In this document: positions 21,601-32,673 of the stretch, piece after piece
How positions within the stretch are numbered: the first letter of the stretch is position 1
Layout of the letters: each line of letters opens with the position of its first letter
DNA from: Mycoplasma iguanae
Lineage (GTDB): Bacteria > Bacillota_I > Bacilli_A > Mycoplasmatales > Metamycoplasmataceae
NCBI RefSeq assembly: GCF_024722375.1
Contig: NZ_CP102734.1
Span: forward strand, 381,346-445,345
Direction of reading: 5' to 3'
DNA: 64,000 nucleotides
The notes under the pieces: model-generated
The model's database searches: none
Told to the model about the DNA's origin: nothing
The model's input: only the letters and a program-made list of their open reading frames with translations
Program-made: the position numbers and the translations under genes

Positions 21601-22214
21601 GCACCCAAAGAAATTGTTAATAAATTAGCTTCTTTAAATTTATTTTGGAAATTTAAAAGATCATCTTTATTTTTAATACCAAATTCTTTGAATTGTTCAA
21701 CAACTCTACCTTTATATATATTATTTTGATTTTTATCTAAATTTAATAGTAAATCAAAATATTGTCTTTCATTTGTCACATCATAATCAGAATTGGGTTC
21801 ACCTAATAAATATAGCCAATCAACTACTCTAGTACCTGATAAGGCAAAGTTTTCAAAAGTTCCCAGTTTACCTGGTTGTACTTGCTGGATCATTTCAGCA
21901 AGAAAAGCAGGATATGATAATCCTGAAATATTGCCATCTTTATCAACTTGGCCAGGAGCTTCTGAACCTAATTCGGTATTAAAACCCGCGGCAATAGAAT
22001 CACCAAGAGCAATGTAATTTACTTTATCAGTAATCAAATGTTCATTTTTCAAAACAAAAGATGTGCTTTCTGAAGTGTTTATTGACTGTAATTTTTCATT
22101 TTTATCTGAGTTTTTACTTGCTGATAGAGCGAAGTAAGTAGAAAGTGAAATCACTGATACTCCCAATGCTCCCAAGCCCATAAACATTTTCTTCATTGAA
22201 TTTTTTGTTTTCAT
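15624..22214 (-). CDS. Giant SGNH/GDSL-family hydrolase with long helical repeat tail
   Basis: One frame is open for 2196 residues if TGA is Trp; the breaks at 21570, 20610-21100 and elsewhere are all TGA. The N-terminus has a signal/anchor (MKKMFMGLGALGVSVISLS). The SGNH hydrolase core follows: block I ALGDSIAAG (Ser73), block III LGANDI (Asn206), block V DIHP (D341, H344). This fold makes Ser-His-Asp esterases, lipases and acyltransferases. The remaining roughly 1800 residues are predicted helical, rich in Lys, Leu, Asn and Ile, with diverged repeats (separate finding). The C-terminal 150 residues are unlike the rest, with a Gly/Ser linker (TSGGSGNGGG) and a Trp/Tyr-rich domain (YNWWRWRYVF). 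It is probably secreted or anchored at the surface. The substrate is unknown. The Shine-Dalgarno is AGAAAGG. Confidence 0.82.
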
Positions 22215-22567
22215 AATTTACCTTTCTGAAACTAATAAATTCTTTTAAAAATTAAATCTAATTTTACCATTTTTTAAAATAAAAGAAAAATTTTAAAAAC
22301 GGGCTATAAATCAGCATTTTTTGAAGTTTTTGATTTTTAATACGATTTTAAAAATAATTATATTGATTTAAAATTTTCATTTTTTACCTTAAATTAAATA
22401 CTATTTATAATAAGTTATATCTAGAAATTTTAATATTTATTTTCGCAACCACTTTGAATATTTTTAATCTTTTATTGGAAGTATGCGGATATTTTTAGCT
22501 TTTTTTGCAGCATTTTATAAAAAAAAAAAAAAAGTTTTATAATTTATGAAACTTAAAGGATTTATTA
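22215..22567. other. Intergenic region between divergent surface genes
   Basis: 353 bases without a gene. The left part holds the 5' leader of the SGNH hydrolase gene, with a possible minus-strand -10 TAAAAT (22261-22266) preceded by TGG. The right part holds the protease promoter with its 15-A tract (separate entry). The middle is plain AT-rich DNA with no convincing hairpin or frame. Confidence 0.6.
22519..22543 (+). promoter_or_regulatory. Poly-A(15) tract next to the -10 box of the protease gene
   Basis: Fifteen consecutive A (22519-22533) end four bases before a perfect TATAAT (22538-22543). The run therefore fills most of the spacer between -10 and the expected -35. Length changes by slipped replication would alter the spacing. 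The gene's Shine-Dalgarno AAAGGA and ATG (22568) follow about 25 bases downstream. Poly-A tracts in this position control on/off switching of vlp lipoprotein genes in M. hyorhinis. Confidence 0.65.
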
Positions 22568-25500
22568 ATGAAAATGAATATTAAACAAAAAATTAATAAA
22601 AAAAAGTACTTGTGTGGACTAGTTTTAGTTGTTAGTCCTATTATATTAAGTGCTTGTGCAAGAACAGATACTTCAGTATATAATCCAGCTACTATTCCAG
22701 CAGAGGAAACTTCAAAAGAAGTGTCAAAATCTCAAGCAGAAAATCAGCTTCAACCTGATAAATCTAAAGAATCTAATAATTCTGAATCTAACACTGCAAA
22801 TACCGAAAATAATCAAAATTTACCAAATTCTCAAGATAACTCAAATTCTGGTAATCCCCATTCAGGCGCTACATATAATCCAAATTCTAATAATTTTGAT
22901 AACAAAGAAGAAAAAAATGGAAGCATTTCTGGTAACTCAGGTGGTTCTAATGAGGATTATGACTTTGTAGACAATTCTCGACCTGGTAGTTCTGATGAAA
23001 ATACTGATTTTATAGATAGACCACAATCAGATAGTTCTGATGTTAATATTGTTCCTGATGATAATACCCAAAATGATAATAAACAGCCAAGTGGTTCAGG
23101 AAATGTTCAGCAACCAAGTAGTTCTGGAGCTGCTCAACAACCCAATAGTTCAGGAACAACTCAACAACCGAATAATTCTAATCCTCCTAAACAGCCAAGT
23201 GGTTCTGGAACAAATCATCAAGCAACTTTCACAAAACATAACAGTAATTTAGATGATAGTCCTGAAAATCTAAATTATTTATTAAATCAAATTAGTGCAG
23301 TTTACAATAATGGAACAAGTACCAAAGTATTACCATCAAAGATCAAAGAAAATCAAAAAGATGAAATTAAAAACTTCAGAATTAATCTGCCTAAACAAAG
23401 TTGAAGTGTTCAAAAATTAGAAATTTCAAGTACTGATGATTACAATGGTACTTTAACTCTAAAAATTGACATTAAAGGTTCAAATACGACATTACCATCT
23501 AAATTTATTACACTTAGTGGATTTGATAGTTACATTTTAGCATTAGCTCGTATTAAAACTACTTATGAATTAAATTTAGCAGGAAAAATCACACCGTTAT
23601 CACAAACAAGAATCTCAAGTAGTGATTGAGGAGATATTTTAGAAAGAAGAATTTTAAGTTTCGTTAAATTTAATTTTGATGATCCATATAATTTAAAACC
23701 AAGGATTGAATTCACAAAAATTAATTCAATTAATACTAGTGAAAATAAATTAAATCTTAGTTTTAAATTAAAATATAAAGATAATAAAACATTTAATAGA
23801 ACTTTAGAAATCAAAGGATTTGGAGACTCTGCTAATTCAAGTTCAGACTTTGATTTAAATAAATTAGCTAAAGGTGTTGTAATCACACGTGATTCACGTT
23901 ACAATACTTATTTACCAAGTAATATTAATAGTAAAGATGAATTGAAAGAAAGTAGAATTTCAACTATATTAGAAGATAATAGTTCTTTTGAAATTCAAAA
24001 TTCAAATGGACAAAATATTTCGAGCCATTTTGAGATACAATGGGAAACCAATCCTTTTTCTGAACTTAATGATGAAGAAGGTACAATCAAAGCTAGTTTT
24101 AAATTAAAAGATAAAAAGTCTGGAAAAACTTCTGACTTAACTTCTGTAGTTATCCGTGGTTTCTATTCTTATAAAACATTTTTAGCATCATATAAACCTT
24201 TTAAACCTAAACACACTTTTAATGGAGATAAAAATAAACTTCCTTCAGAAATGAATTTTCAAAATATTAAAAGTATGGTTAAATTTGAATATGGATCTGG
24301 AAATATAGAACAAAAAATCGAAAATGATAATCCTCAGTTAAAAGGGCTAAATCCAACTGTAGAAATGGATAATAAAGATTTAGTTTTCGATGATAAAGCA
24401 GGTACATTAAAAACTTCATATTTTATGTCACTAACTCATAATGGTAAAACATATACCGGTAATAAAAAAATATTAGTTCTATATGGTTTTGATAATATTT
24501 TTAATAGATTAATTAAAGATTCAAAAGTAACAATTAATAAACCAGCTAATGCTACCTCATTACCTGTTAGTCGTTTAAAAATTAATAACTTGACGTTCAG
24601 CGTAACAAATCCAAAATACAGTAATGTTACTGTCGAAAATAAACGTATTGTATTTAAAGATGAAACAAATGGATCAGTAGTCGTAGAATATCGATTAAAA
24701 TACAATGATTTCTTTTCTCCATTTCAAACAACTGAAATTACAGGATTTAAAAAAGTTACACCTTTAACTTTCCCCAACAATACCAGTTCAATTAACAACA
24801 AAAATTATGAATTATTGACAACACTTCAAGATTTAACTAAAGATGAAAATGGATTTAATTACGACATATTTTATGTTGCAAAAAATTCAGAAAATAATGA
24901 ATTTTTAAAAAGTTATCGAATTAATCAATCAATTTATGATAAACAATGAATTTTTAATAAAGCAAACAAAACATTTAGTTGAGCTTTTGACAAAAATTTA
25001 GTTGATGATATTTTTAAAACTGATGTTTCTGCAAAAAATAAAAAACTACTTTTATATATCGATGTTAGAGATAAAAAAGCAGCAATTGATCCAACAATAG
25101 CTTCAATGTATAATCCTACAAATGTTAATTACACTTTAAAAAATGGATCAACAACTAATATGCAAAAACAAAAACTACTTGAATATCAGGTTGGTTTAAA
25201 AATTAATTGAGATAAGTTGTTATCTGATAAAGAACTGTTAATTACTGATACACAATACTTTGATTTATATTTAAAATATGATCCAGAAACAGAACAAGTA
25301 AGAGTTTTATTAAAACAAAAAAGTGGAACAAATGCCAGAGAAATTACTGATGATTGATATGACGCTTATAAAAATAATAAAGTATTTTTACCTACATTAA
25401 ATAATTTTATTAATGTTCAATTTAAAAGCAATAATTCCAATAATACAACTCTTGTTGCTTACAATGCTCCAGGTTCTTTAGAAACTTACAAAAGCACTTG

Positions 25501-26719
25501 ACAAGAACAATATGATACAGCAATTCAATCTTCTGAAAATCGGGCACGTTTAAGAAGTATTATTTCTACATATGATCCAAATGACCCTTGAAAAATTAGT
25601 GTTAATGCCAATGATACAAGATTAAATGATCAATACTTTTTTAATGCTCCAGGTTTTCCAAGATATGAAAATGGTTATATTAGAGATTGAGATACAATCA
25701 TCAACTATAATGACTTTCCATTAGCTCAAGAAAATAGAATGCGAACTTTTGGAACTAATGGATCATGAACAATGTTAAATAAAGTATTACCAAAAGATGA
25801 TGACGATGAAAGATACTACGTAATTAGTAATGCTCACGTTACTTGATCAGGTAATATCCATGCATCATTTTCAAAAATTGGTAGTGAATATTTCACAAAA
25901 AGAAAAGATAGTGCTAGTTTAACAAAATATTTCTTTTTACCAGATACTGATAAAAATATAAAAATACCTTACTTGCAAGAATTTGAAAACTTTAATCAAA
26001 TACCTACTGTATATGATGGTGAAATTGGTCCTAACCATTTTGACAAAGTTAATCAAGGTGCCATTACATTCGTAACAGATATTGCCATTGGTATTATTGA
26101 TTTAAAACCTTTAAAAAAATATATAGTTGAAAAAATTAATGATGACAATAATTATAATTCTGAATTTGTTCAAAACTATTTATCAGTACTAAGTGACTTT
26201 AATAACTGAAAACATTTACCACCAATTCAAATGAATGAAACGTATAAAAATATGTTCACTCAAAGTAGTGGAATGTTTACCGGAATTCTAACTTCTAGTT
26301 ATGCCAAAATTGGTTATGGTAATAGTAAATTTAGTCGTGTTTGAGCTTTAGGAAGTGTTCCAAATAATGCTGAATATATTTGAAAAAATAAAAGTAGTGA
26401 ATCTTACTTAAGTGGTTGAAATGCTAGATTTTCAGGTGTCAATGAAATAGGTGGTGGCGATCAATTATTTGCAGGAGGATCTAGTGGTACTTCACTTACT
26501 GATTTTAACCGGACATTGTTTGGAATATTTTATGGAAAAATGGGTCCAACAATCCAATTAAGTCTTCCCCGTTCTTCTGTAATAAACCTTTTTGGTAATA
26601 GTAAAACAGGATTTAACCCTCTTGATTCAAATATTCCAAATAAAGATTTCTATAAAAAAGCAGTAGACAACTACAATACAAAATATGGTAAACATTATGG
26701 TAATAAAACTTTAAAATAA
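22568..26719 (+). CDS. DUF31 trypsin-like serine protease lipoprotein (MIP-like)
   Basis: A 1383-residue lipoprotein, open with TGA as Trp. The signal peptide has a hydrophobic core and lipobox ILSAC with lipid-bearing C30. Residues about 40-240 are low-complexity Ser/Asn/Gln/Pro, including a nonapeptide repeat. About five lipoprotein_17-like beta modules follow, each ending in a strand such as ITLSGF, LEIKGF, VVIRGF or TEITGF. The C-terminal 350 residues are a DUF31 protease domain with a likely triad: H1090 in VISNAHV, D1171 in VTDIAIGI, S1306 in GGSSGTS. DUF31 proteins include mycoplasma immunoglobulin proteases (MIP), which work with an Ig-binding partner (MIB). No MIB-like gene is adjacent, so the target is uncertain. 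It is cell-surface and probably phase-variable. Confidence 0.85.
23084..23215 (+). repeat. 27-base tandem repeat coding for a QP-Ser-Gly nonapeptide
   Basis: Almost five diverged 27-base units inside the protease gene encode QPSGSGNVQ, QPSSSGAAQ, QPNSSGTTQ, QPNNSNPPK and QPSGSGTN. Units keep the reading frame, so copy-number change would lengthen or shorten the linker without loss of the protein. Confidence 0.85.
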
Positions 26720-26733
26720 AATTGTTTTATACT

Positions 26734-26777
26734 AAAAAAACTTCTACAATATCTTTTAAAAAATGTAGAAGTTTTTT
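26734..26777. terminator. Bidirectional terminator between the protease gene and aspS
   Basis: Arms CTTCTACA and TGTAGAAG, extended by flanking A7 and T7 runs, lie between two convergent genes. A U tract exists on both strands. Confidence 0.85.
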
Positions 26778-26795
26778 TATATTATTTTTTAATTT

Positions 26796-28502
26796 TTAAG
26801 CTTTTTTATCATCAATTTTAATGAAATATTCTGCGAGTTGTTGCTCAGATACAGCAGATGGTGAATTTAGCATTACGTTAATTCCTTTTGAGTTAACCGG
26901 GAAAGGAACAACTTCTCTGATTGATTCAACATTATTTAAAATCATAATTAAACGATCTATTCCAAAAGCAATTCCACCATGAGGAGGAACACCATATTCA
27001 AAAGCTTTTAGAAAAAATCCAAATTGCTTTTCTTGTTCTTCTTTTGACATTCCAAGAATTTCAAACATTTTTTGTTGTACATTTTTTTCGAAAATTCTAA
27101 TTGAACCGCCACCTAGTTCAAAGCCATTTAGAACTAAATCATAAGCTTGTGCTTTTGCTAATAATGGTGTTTTTTCTTTTTCTGTACCTAAAAAACCTTC
27201 TTGGAACATAGTGAATGGATGATGCATTGCTGTGTATTTTTTAGTTTCTGCATCATATTCAAACATCGGTCAATTAACAACTCATAAAAATGCAAAAGTA
27301 TTGTTATCAACTAAATTAAATAATTCTTTAATTTTAATTCTTACTGCCCCTAAAGCTTTTGTTGTATTTTCATATTGATCTGCGACAATGAAAAGTGTAC
27401 CAGTTTGATAATTTTGCTTTTTAATGTAATTTTCTAATTTCATAAAACTTTTGATTTTAAATGAACTAGTAACAATTTTGCCATCTTCAATTATTAAATA
27501 CAATAAATGATGAGCATTATTTTTTTTGGCTTCTTCTGCAATTATTTTAAACTCTTTTTTAGAAATTTCTTGATCTAAAAAAATCGTTTTAATTGATGGA
27601 AAATTAAATAAGAATTCTGTAGAATCTTCTAAATCAGTTGTTGCTTCTGTTAAAAGATGTTCATGGCGAATATCTGGCTTGTCAATTCCATACTTATCAA
27701 TTGCTTCATCAAAATCCATAACAGGAAATTTATCACCAAGAGATAAATTTAATTTATGGAAAAGATGTTTATACATTTTTTCCATAAATTCCATAATTTC
27801 TTTTTGTGAACTAAAGGAAACTTCAATATCTAATTGAGTGAACTCGTATTGGCGATCTTTTCTTAAATCTTCATCACGAAAAACTCTTGCAAATTGATAA
27901 TACTTTTCAAATCCTGATATCATCAAAATTTGTTTAAATAATTGAGGAGATTGAGGAAGAGCAAAAAAATGTCCTGCATTACGAGTTGTAACCAAAAAAT
28001 CACGAGCTCCTTCTGGTGTTGATTTTGAAAGAATTGGAGTTTCAATGTCTAAAAAATCATTTTCATCTAAAAAATTTCTTAAAATATTTGTAACTTTATT
28101 TTTCAAAATAATATTACGCATAATTTTAGGGCGTCTTAAATCTAAAAAACGATATTCTAATCTTAAATCTTCATTAACATTAATATCATCTCTAATTTCA
28201 AAAGGTAAATCATTGCACTGAGATAAAATTTCATAATTTGAAACTAAAATTTCAATTTCTCCTGTAGCTAAATGAAGATTCTTTTCTTTTCTTTCTACAA
28301 CTTTTCCTTGAACTTTTAATACATATTCTTTTCCAAAATCTAATTCAATGTTTTGAAAAACTAATTGCACTATTCCTGAGCGGTCTCTTAAATCAACAAA
28401 AATTAAATTTTTGAATTTTCTAAAATTATGAACTCAACCAAAAAGTTCAATTTCTTGATTGATATTTGATATGTTTAAATTATTGTTTTTATTTTTCTTC
28501 AT
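26796..28502 (-). CDS. aspS: Aspartyl-tRNA synthetase
   Basis: A 568-residue class IIb synthetase: N-terminal OB-fold anticodon domain ([20 protein letters not shown]), motif 2 [20 protein letters not shown], the bacterial insertion domain, and motif 3 [15 protein letters not shown]. Trp codons TGA lie near the N-terminus and at 27267. The start is set at ATG 28502, which overlaps the end of hisS by 14 bases, because the OB-fold begins right after it. hisS-aspS pairing is common in Firmicutes and mycoplasmas and implies co-transcription with secDF upstream. A bidirectional terminator follows. Confidence 0.96.
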
Positions 28503-29778
28503 TGATAATGTCCCTTAAAATTTGTTGATTTTCTTCATGTTGATTTATAGCTAATTTAATTACTTGTTTAAAATTTGTTGTAGTTGATTTAATTACATAA
28601 AAATCTTCTAATTGTTCTTTTTCTTTAAAAATAATAAAGTTAGCTAAATTTTGGGCAGTTTTAAAAGCTTTTTTAACTTTTTCAACGTTTTTAGTAACTT
28701 CTAATTGAAAATTACTATCTCTTAATTGCTTTGCCAGCAAAGTTTGTGATAATAATTCTTCTTCATTAAAAGCAGCTAAATAAAAATCTAATTTTTTATT
28801 TAATTCAGGATAAGAAATAATTTGATAATTAATAATTTCCATCATTCTTTCTACACCTGAACCAAAACCAATTGCAGAAATTTCAGGACCACCTAGTGAA
28901 GCAAATAATTTATTATAACGTCCACCACCAATAATTGTGCTTTGAGCTCCTAATCCAGGTGAATTTGATACAAATTCAAAAACAAGTTCATCATAATAAT
29001 CAAGTCCACGAACAAGCGATAAATCATAATCATAAGAAATATTAAATTGTTCTAAAAGTGAAGTTATTTCTGTGAAATATTTTTTAGATTCTGGAGATAA
29101 AAATTCATTAATTTTCGGAGCATTGATAACAAAATCTTTTTTAGATTCAATTTTATCATCCAAAATTCTTAAAGGATTTTTTTCAAGTCTTAAAAGTGAA
29201 ATTTCTTCTAATTGATCTTTATAGTTTGTTAAATATTCTCTTAAAACTTCTGTATATTTAAGACGAGTTTTTTCATTACCTAAACAATTAATTTTTAAAA
29301 TATAATCGTTAATTTTTAATTCTTTTAAAAATTGTGATGCAAACAAAATAATTTCTACATCATTAAAAGCATTTTTTTCAGCTAAAAATTCAATTCCTGC
29401 TTGATAAAATTGTCTTTGACGACCTTTTTGAGGTTGTTCATAACGAAATGTAGGGCCAAAATAAAAATACTTTTGTATTGTATTATTATTTGTATAAAGT
29501 TTATTTTCAATAATTGCTCGTACTATAGGGGCTGTTCCTTCTGGTCTTAAAGCTAATTTACGTTTTGATTTATCTTCAAAAACATACATTTCTTTATTAA
29601 CAATATCAGAAAATTCTCCAGAACTTCTCTGAAATAATTCTGCAGTTTCAAAAATTGGTGTTTCAATGTATTTAAAATTATATTTTTTTGCAACATTAAA
29701 AAAAATATTTTTAATAAAATTAAAAATATCTCCATTTAATCCATATAAATCTTTTGTACCTTTAGGTTTGTTGTACAT
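28489..29778 (-). CDS. hisS: Histidyl-tRNA synthetase
   Basis: A 429-residue class IIa synthetase starting MYNKPKGTKDLYG. Motif 1 region is YIETPIFETAELFQRSSGE, motif 2 is ALRPEGTAPIVRA with FRYEQPQKGRQRQFYQ, and the histidine motifs are LVRGLDYYDELVFEF and GGGRYNKL. The anticodon-binding domain forms the C-terminus. It starts 13 bases after secDF and ends 14 bases inside aspS, so the three form one unit. It contains no in-frame TGA. Confidence 0.96.
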   Translation of the reverse strand: MYNKPKGTKDLYGLNGDIFNFIKNIFFNVAKKYNFKYIETPIFETAELFQRSSGEFSDIVNKEMYVFEDKSKRKLALRPEGTAPIVRAIIENKLYTNNNTIQKYFYFGPTFRYEQPQKGRQRQFYQAGIEFLAEKNAFNDVEIILFASQFLKELKINDYILKINCLGNEKTRLKYTEVLREYLTNYKDQLEEISLLRLEKNPLRILDDKIESKKDFVINAPKINEFLSPESKKYFTEITSLLEQFNISYDYDLSLVRGLDYYDELVFEFVSNSPGLGAQSTIIGGGRYNKLFASLGGPEISAIGFGSGVERMMEIINYQIISYPELNKKLDFYLAAFNEEELLSQTLLAKQLRDSNFQLEVTKNVEKVKKAFKTAQNLANFIIFKEKEQLEDFYVIKSTTTNFKQVIKLAINQHEENQQILRDIINEEK

Positions 29779-29791
29779 AAATTAACCAGCC

Positions 29792-32377
29792 TTAAACTTG
29801 AAAATCATTAATTCCTTTGAATGTTTGTTCACGTATTTTTTGTGTTTTTCAATAATTTTTATCAATTCTTTTTTTCTTTCATTTATTTCTTAGTAATTCT
29901 AATTCAATTCATACTTGAGGAGCGATAAATAAAGAAGAAAATGTACCAAAAACTAAACCAAACATTAAAGCTAAATTAAAGTAAATATCTGTAGATTTTC
30001 TAAAAATAATCAAGACAATAACAGCGATTAAAGTTGTTAATGCTGTTAATAATGAACGCTTAATAATATTTTTAATTGAAGCATTTGCAATTTCTTTTAA
30101 AGTTTTTCGATCAAAAACTTCAATATGAGAATATTGTGTAATTGTCACTTCCTTAATTCGATCAAAAGTAACAATTGTATTATTGATTGAATAACCAATA
30201 ATTGATAAAGCGGCTGCGATGAAAATTAATGAAAATTGTAATCTGAAAATTACAAATAAAATAACAACCATCACAATATCTTGTAATAAAGCCAAAATAG
30301 CAGCGATTGAGAAAGTTCATTTTAATGCAAATAGTGTATAAATAACTACAATTAATAATGAAATTGAAACTGCAAGTAAAGCATTTTTAACTAAGTTTTG
30401 GGCTTCAATTGATGAAACAGCATATGAAGTAAATTCAAAATTATTTCCGAATTGATCTTGAATTTGACTTTGAATTTGATTTCACTTATCAGTTAAATCT
30501 TGTGTTGTTTGAATTGAAATATTAAATAATGTTCCTTCAGCATTTACAGGAGAAATAGCAATTTGATTTGCAGAATTATCAACTCCATTATTAACTAAAA
30601 ATTGGCTTATTTGATTTGCTAATTGTCCATTTATTGGATAAAACTCACTATTGTTTGATTCAATTAAAATGTTAGTTCCACCACTAAATTCAATGCTTTT
30701 TACAAACCCTCCAGCCGCATTTCCAGCCATAACTGAAAAAATGACATAAATAATGATTCCTAATAATAAGATAATTACAGGAACTAATAAATAAGATTTT
30801 GAATACTTAATATAATTTGGTCTTTCTAAAATTGGAACATAACCATTTTTAATTTTTTCTATATATTTGTGTTGTATACCTAATAAGCCTAAACGTTTAT
30901 TAAAATATCCTGTTCTTATCAATAAAGTGCTTAACATTCTTGTAAATAATAAAGTAATAATTAATGTAAATAAAATAGACAAAATTAAAGTAATTGAAAA
31001 TCCTTTAATATCACTTGTACCAAAATAAAATAGAATTACAGCAACTAAAAAAGTTGTGACATTTGAATTTAGAATTGTTCCCAAGGATAAATTATTAGAT
31101 TTAGCTTGTGCTTTAAATAGCTTATTTCCACTGTAAAGCTCATTTTTAAGCCTTTCAAAAGTTAGTACATTGGCATCAACTGACATTCCCAGTCCAATCA
31201 CTAAAGCAGCGATTGTTGCAGGTGAATATTCTCCACGCATAATAGTAAAGAATAATAAAGTTAAAAATACATATAAAGCTAATGAAATAGTTGAAAGCGC
31301 TCCTAATAATCCATAATTTGCAATCATAAAAATTGCAATTATAGAAAAAGCAATAATTCCAGCCATAATAGCTGCATCAAATGCTTCGGCGCCTAATTGT
31401 GCAGGAATAAAATTAGAACTTAAAAGTTTTAATGTATATTCTGCAGAACCATAATTTAAATTAAGCGCTAATTGTGCAGCTTCAGCTGCACTAAAATTTC
31501 CCGTAATTGTAAAAGTTGTCCCACTTAAAGCTTGTCTTACAGTAGCAGCTGAAAGCATATATTTTGAAGCATCAAAAACTTCTTTTTTTAATTCTGGTTT
31601 AAACTCTTGTTCTTTACCATCGATTGTTTCTTTATAAGTTTGTGGCTTTTCTTTGATATAAACAAAATTATAAGGATTGTGTCCTGCATTTGCTCATTCT
31701 TGAGGATATTGTTCTTCAGCCATTTTGATTAATTCTTTTAAATTTAATCACATGACTAATACAGGAGCATTGCTTCTTGAAATATAATCTGTTGCTTTTG
31801 ATCATTCAGCAGAAGCTATACTATCTTTTAATTCAATTAAAACTTCAGAAGTTCCCCGCGATTGTCCTGGTCTTGATGAAGCTCCACCAGGTTTTAACGG
31901 AGGAGCTCATGAAAATCCTGTTTCTGACAAGCTTCCGTTTGTGACAAACTTACCGTCATAAAATAAAGGACGACCATTAATATCTGTAATACTTAAATTT
32001 GGTTTATTGATAATTTCATTAATAAAATTTTGTTTCTCTTCATTAGTTGAAATTCCGTTTCTAGAAACTAAAATTTTCCCTTCGCCTTCTAGAGTAACTT
32101 TAGTTCCGTTTAGTGATGTTCCACCAGTTAAACGATCAGAAAGAGAAACCTGGACATTTTCAACAATTTTTTCATCAACTGGCTCACCATTTTGACCACT
32201 TACTTGAATCCTTGCTTCTGCTCCGCCACTAAACTCTACAGATTTATTAGGGTTTTTTGATACATAAGACACAGAACCTCAAGAAACTAGTCCAATAGTT
32301 AAAGAGATTGTTGATATTAAAATTAACAATCTCTTTCAATTATTCAATGTAAAAATACGTAAAAAAAACCTTTTCAT
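29792..32377 (-). CDS. secDF: Protein translocase SecDF (fused SecD-SecF)
   Basis: One 861-residue frame holds SecD followed by SecF. It starts with a short cytoplasmic part and a membrane segment (LLILISTISLTIGLVSWGSV). The SecD extracellular domain carries FSGGAEARIQV, and the SecD transport block contains GLGMSVDANVLTFERLKNE. The SecF half has IEFSGGTNILIES and IGYSINNTIVTFDRIKE. SecDF uses the proton gradient to help complete export through SecYEG. TGA codons at 31906, 30479 and 29906 are Trp. It is probably transcribed from a -10 box (minus TATAAT, 32390-32395) 12 bases before its ATG, with no Shine-Dalgarno. Confidence 0.93.
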
Positions 32378-32389
32378 AATAGATTTGAA

Positions 32390-32395
32390 ATTATA
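32390..32395 (-). promoter_or_regulatory. -10 box for secDF close to the start codon
   Basis: Minus-strand TGTATAAT ends 12 bases before the secDF ATG (32377). Transcription would start about 6 bases upstream of the ATG, leaving no room for a Shine-Dalgarno. None is visible. Confidence 0.5.
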
Positions 32396-32630
32396 CACTA
32401 AAATACTTTTTTCTTACGATACTTACTATAGATACTAAATTAAACGAAACAAATTACCTATCTATATGATTTTAAAAAAATCATTAATATCTAATCAATT
32501 TCTTTGTCACATATAATCATCTTTTTAAAAATAGATTAATAGTTTTAAATACGTAAAAATAAAAAAATTATATTTTTCTGTATAAAAAATTAAATTTTTG
32601 AACTTTTTATAAAAAAATATTTTTTAAGAA

Positions 32631-32636
32631 TATAAT
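32631..32636 (+). promoter_or_regulatory. -10 box for the gene at 32674
   Basis: A perfect TATAAT lies 37 bases before the ATG at 32674, and a Shine-Dalgarno (AGAGGA) lies in between. The surrounding 296-base gap between secDF and this gene otherwise holds only the secDF promoter and AT-rich DNA. Confidence 0.5.
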
Positions 32637-32673
32637 CATAAAATAGAAATAATAATTGAAAAAGAGGATAAAT

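Noticed and set aside
23084-23215. CRISPR-like repeats
   Set aside because: Units are directly adjacent, in frame, and encode a Ser/Gly/Pro linker. There are no spacers and no cas genes.
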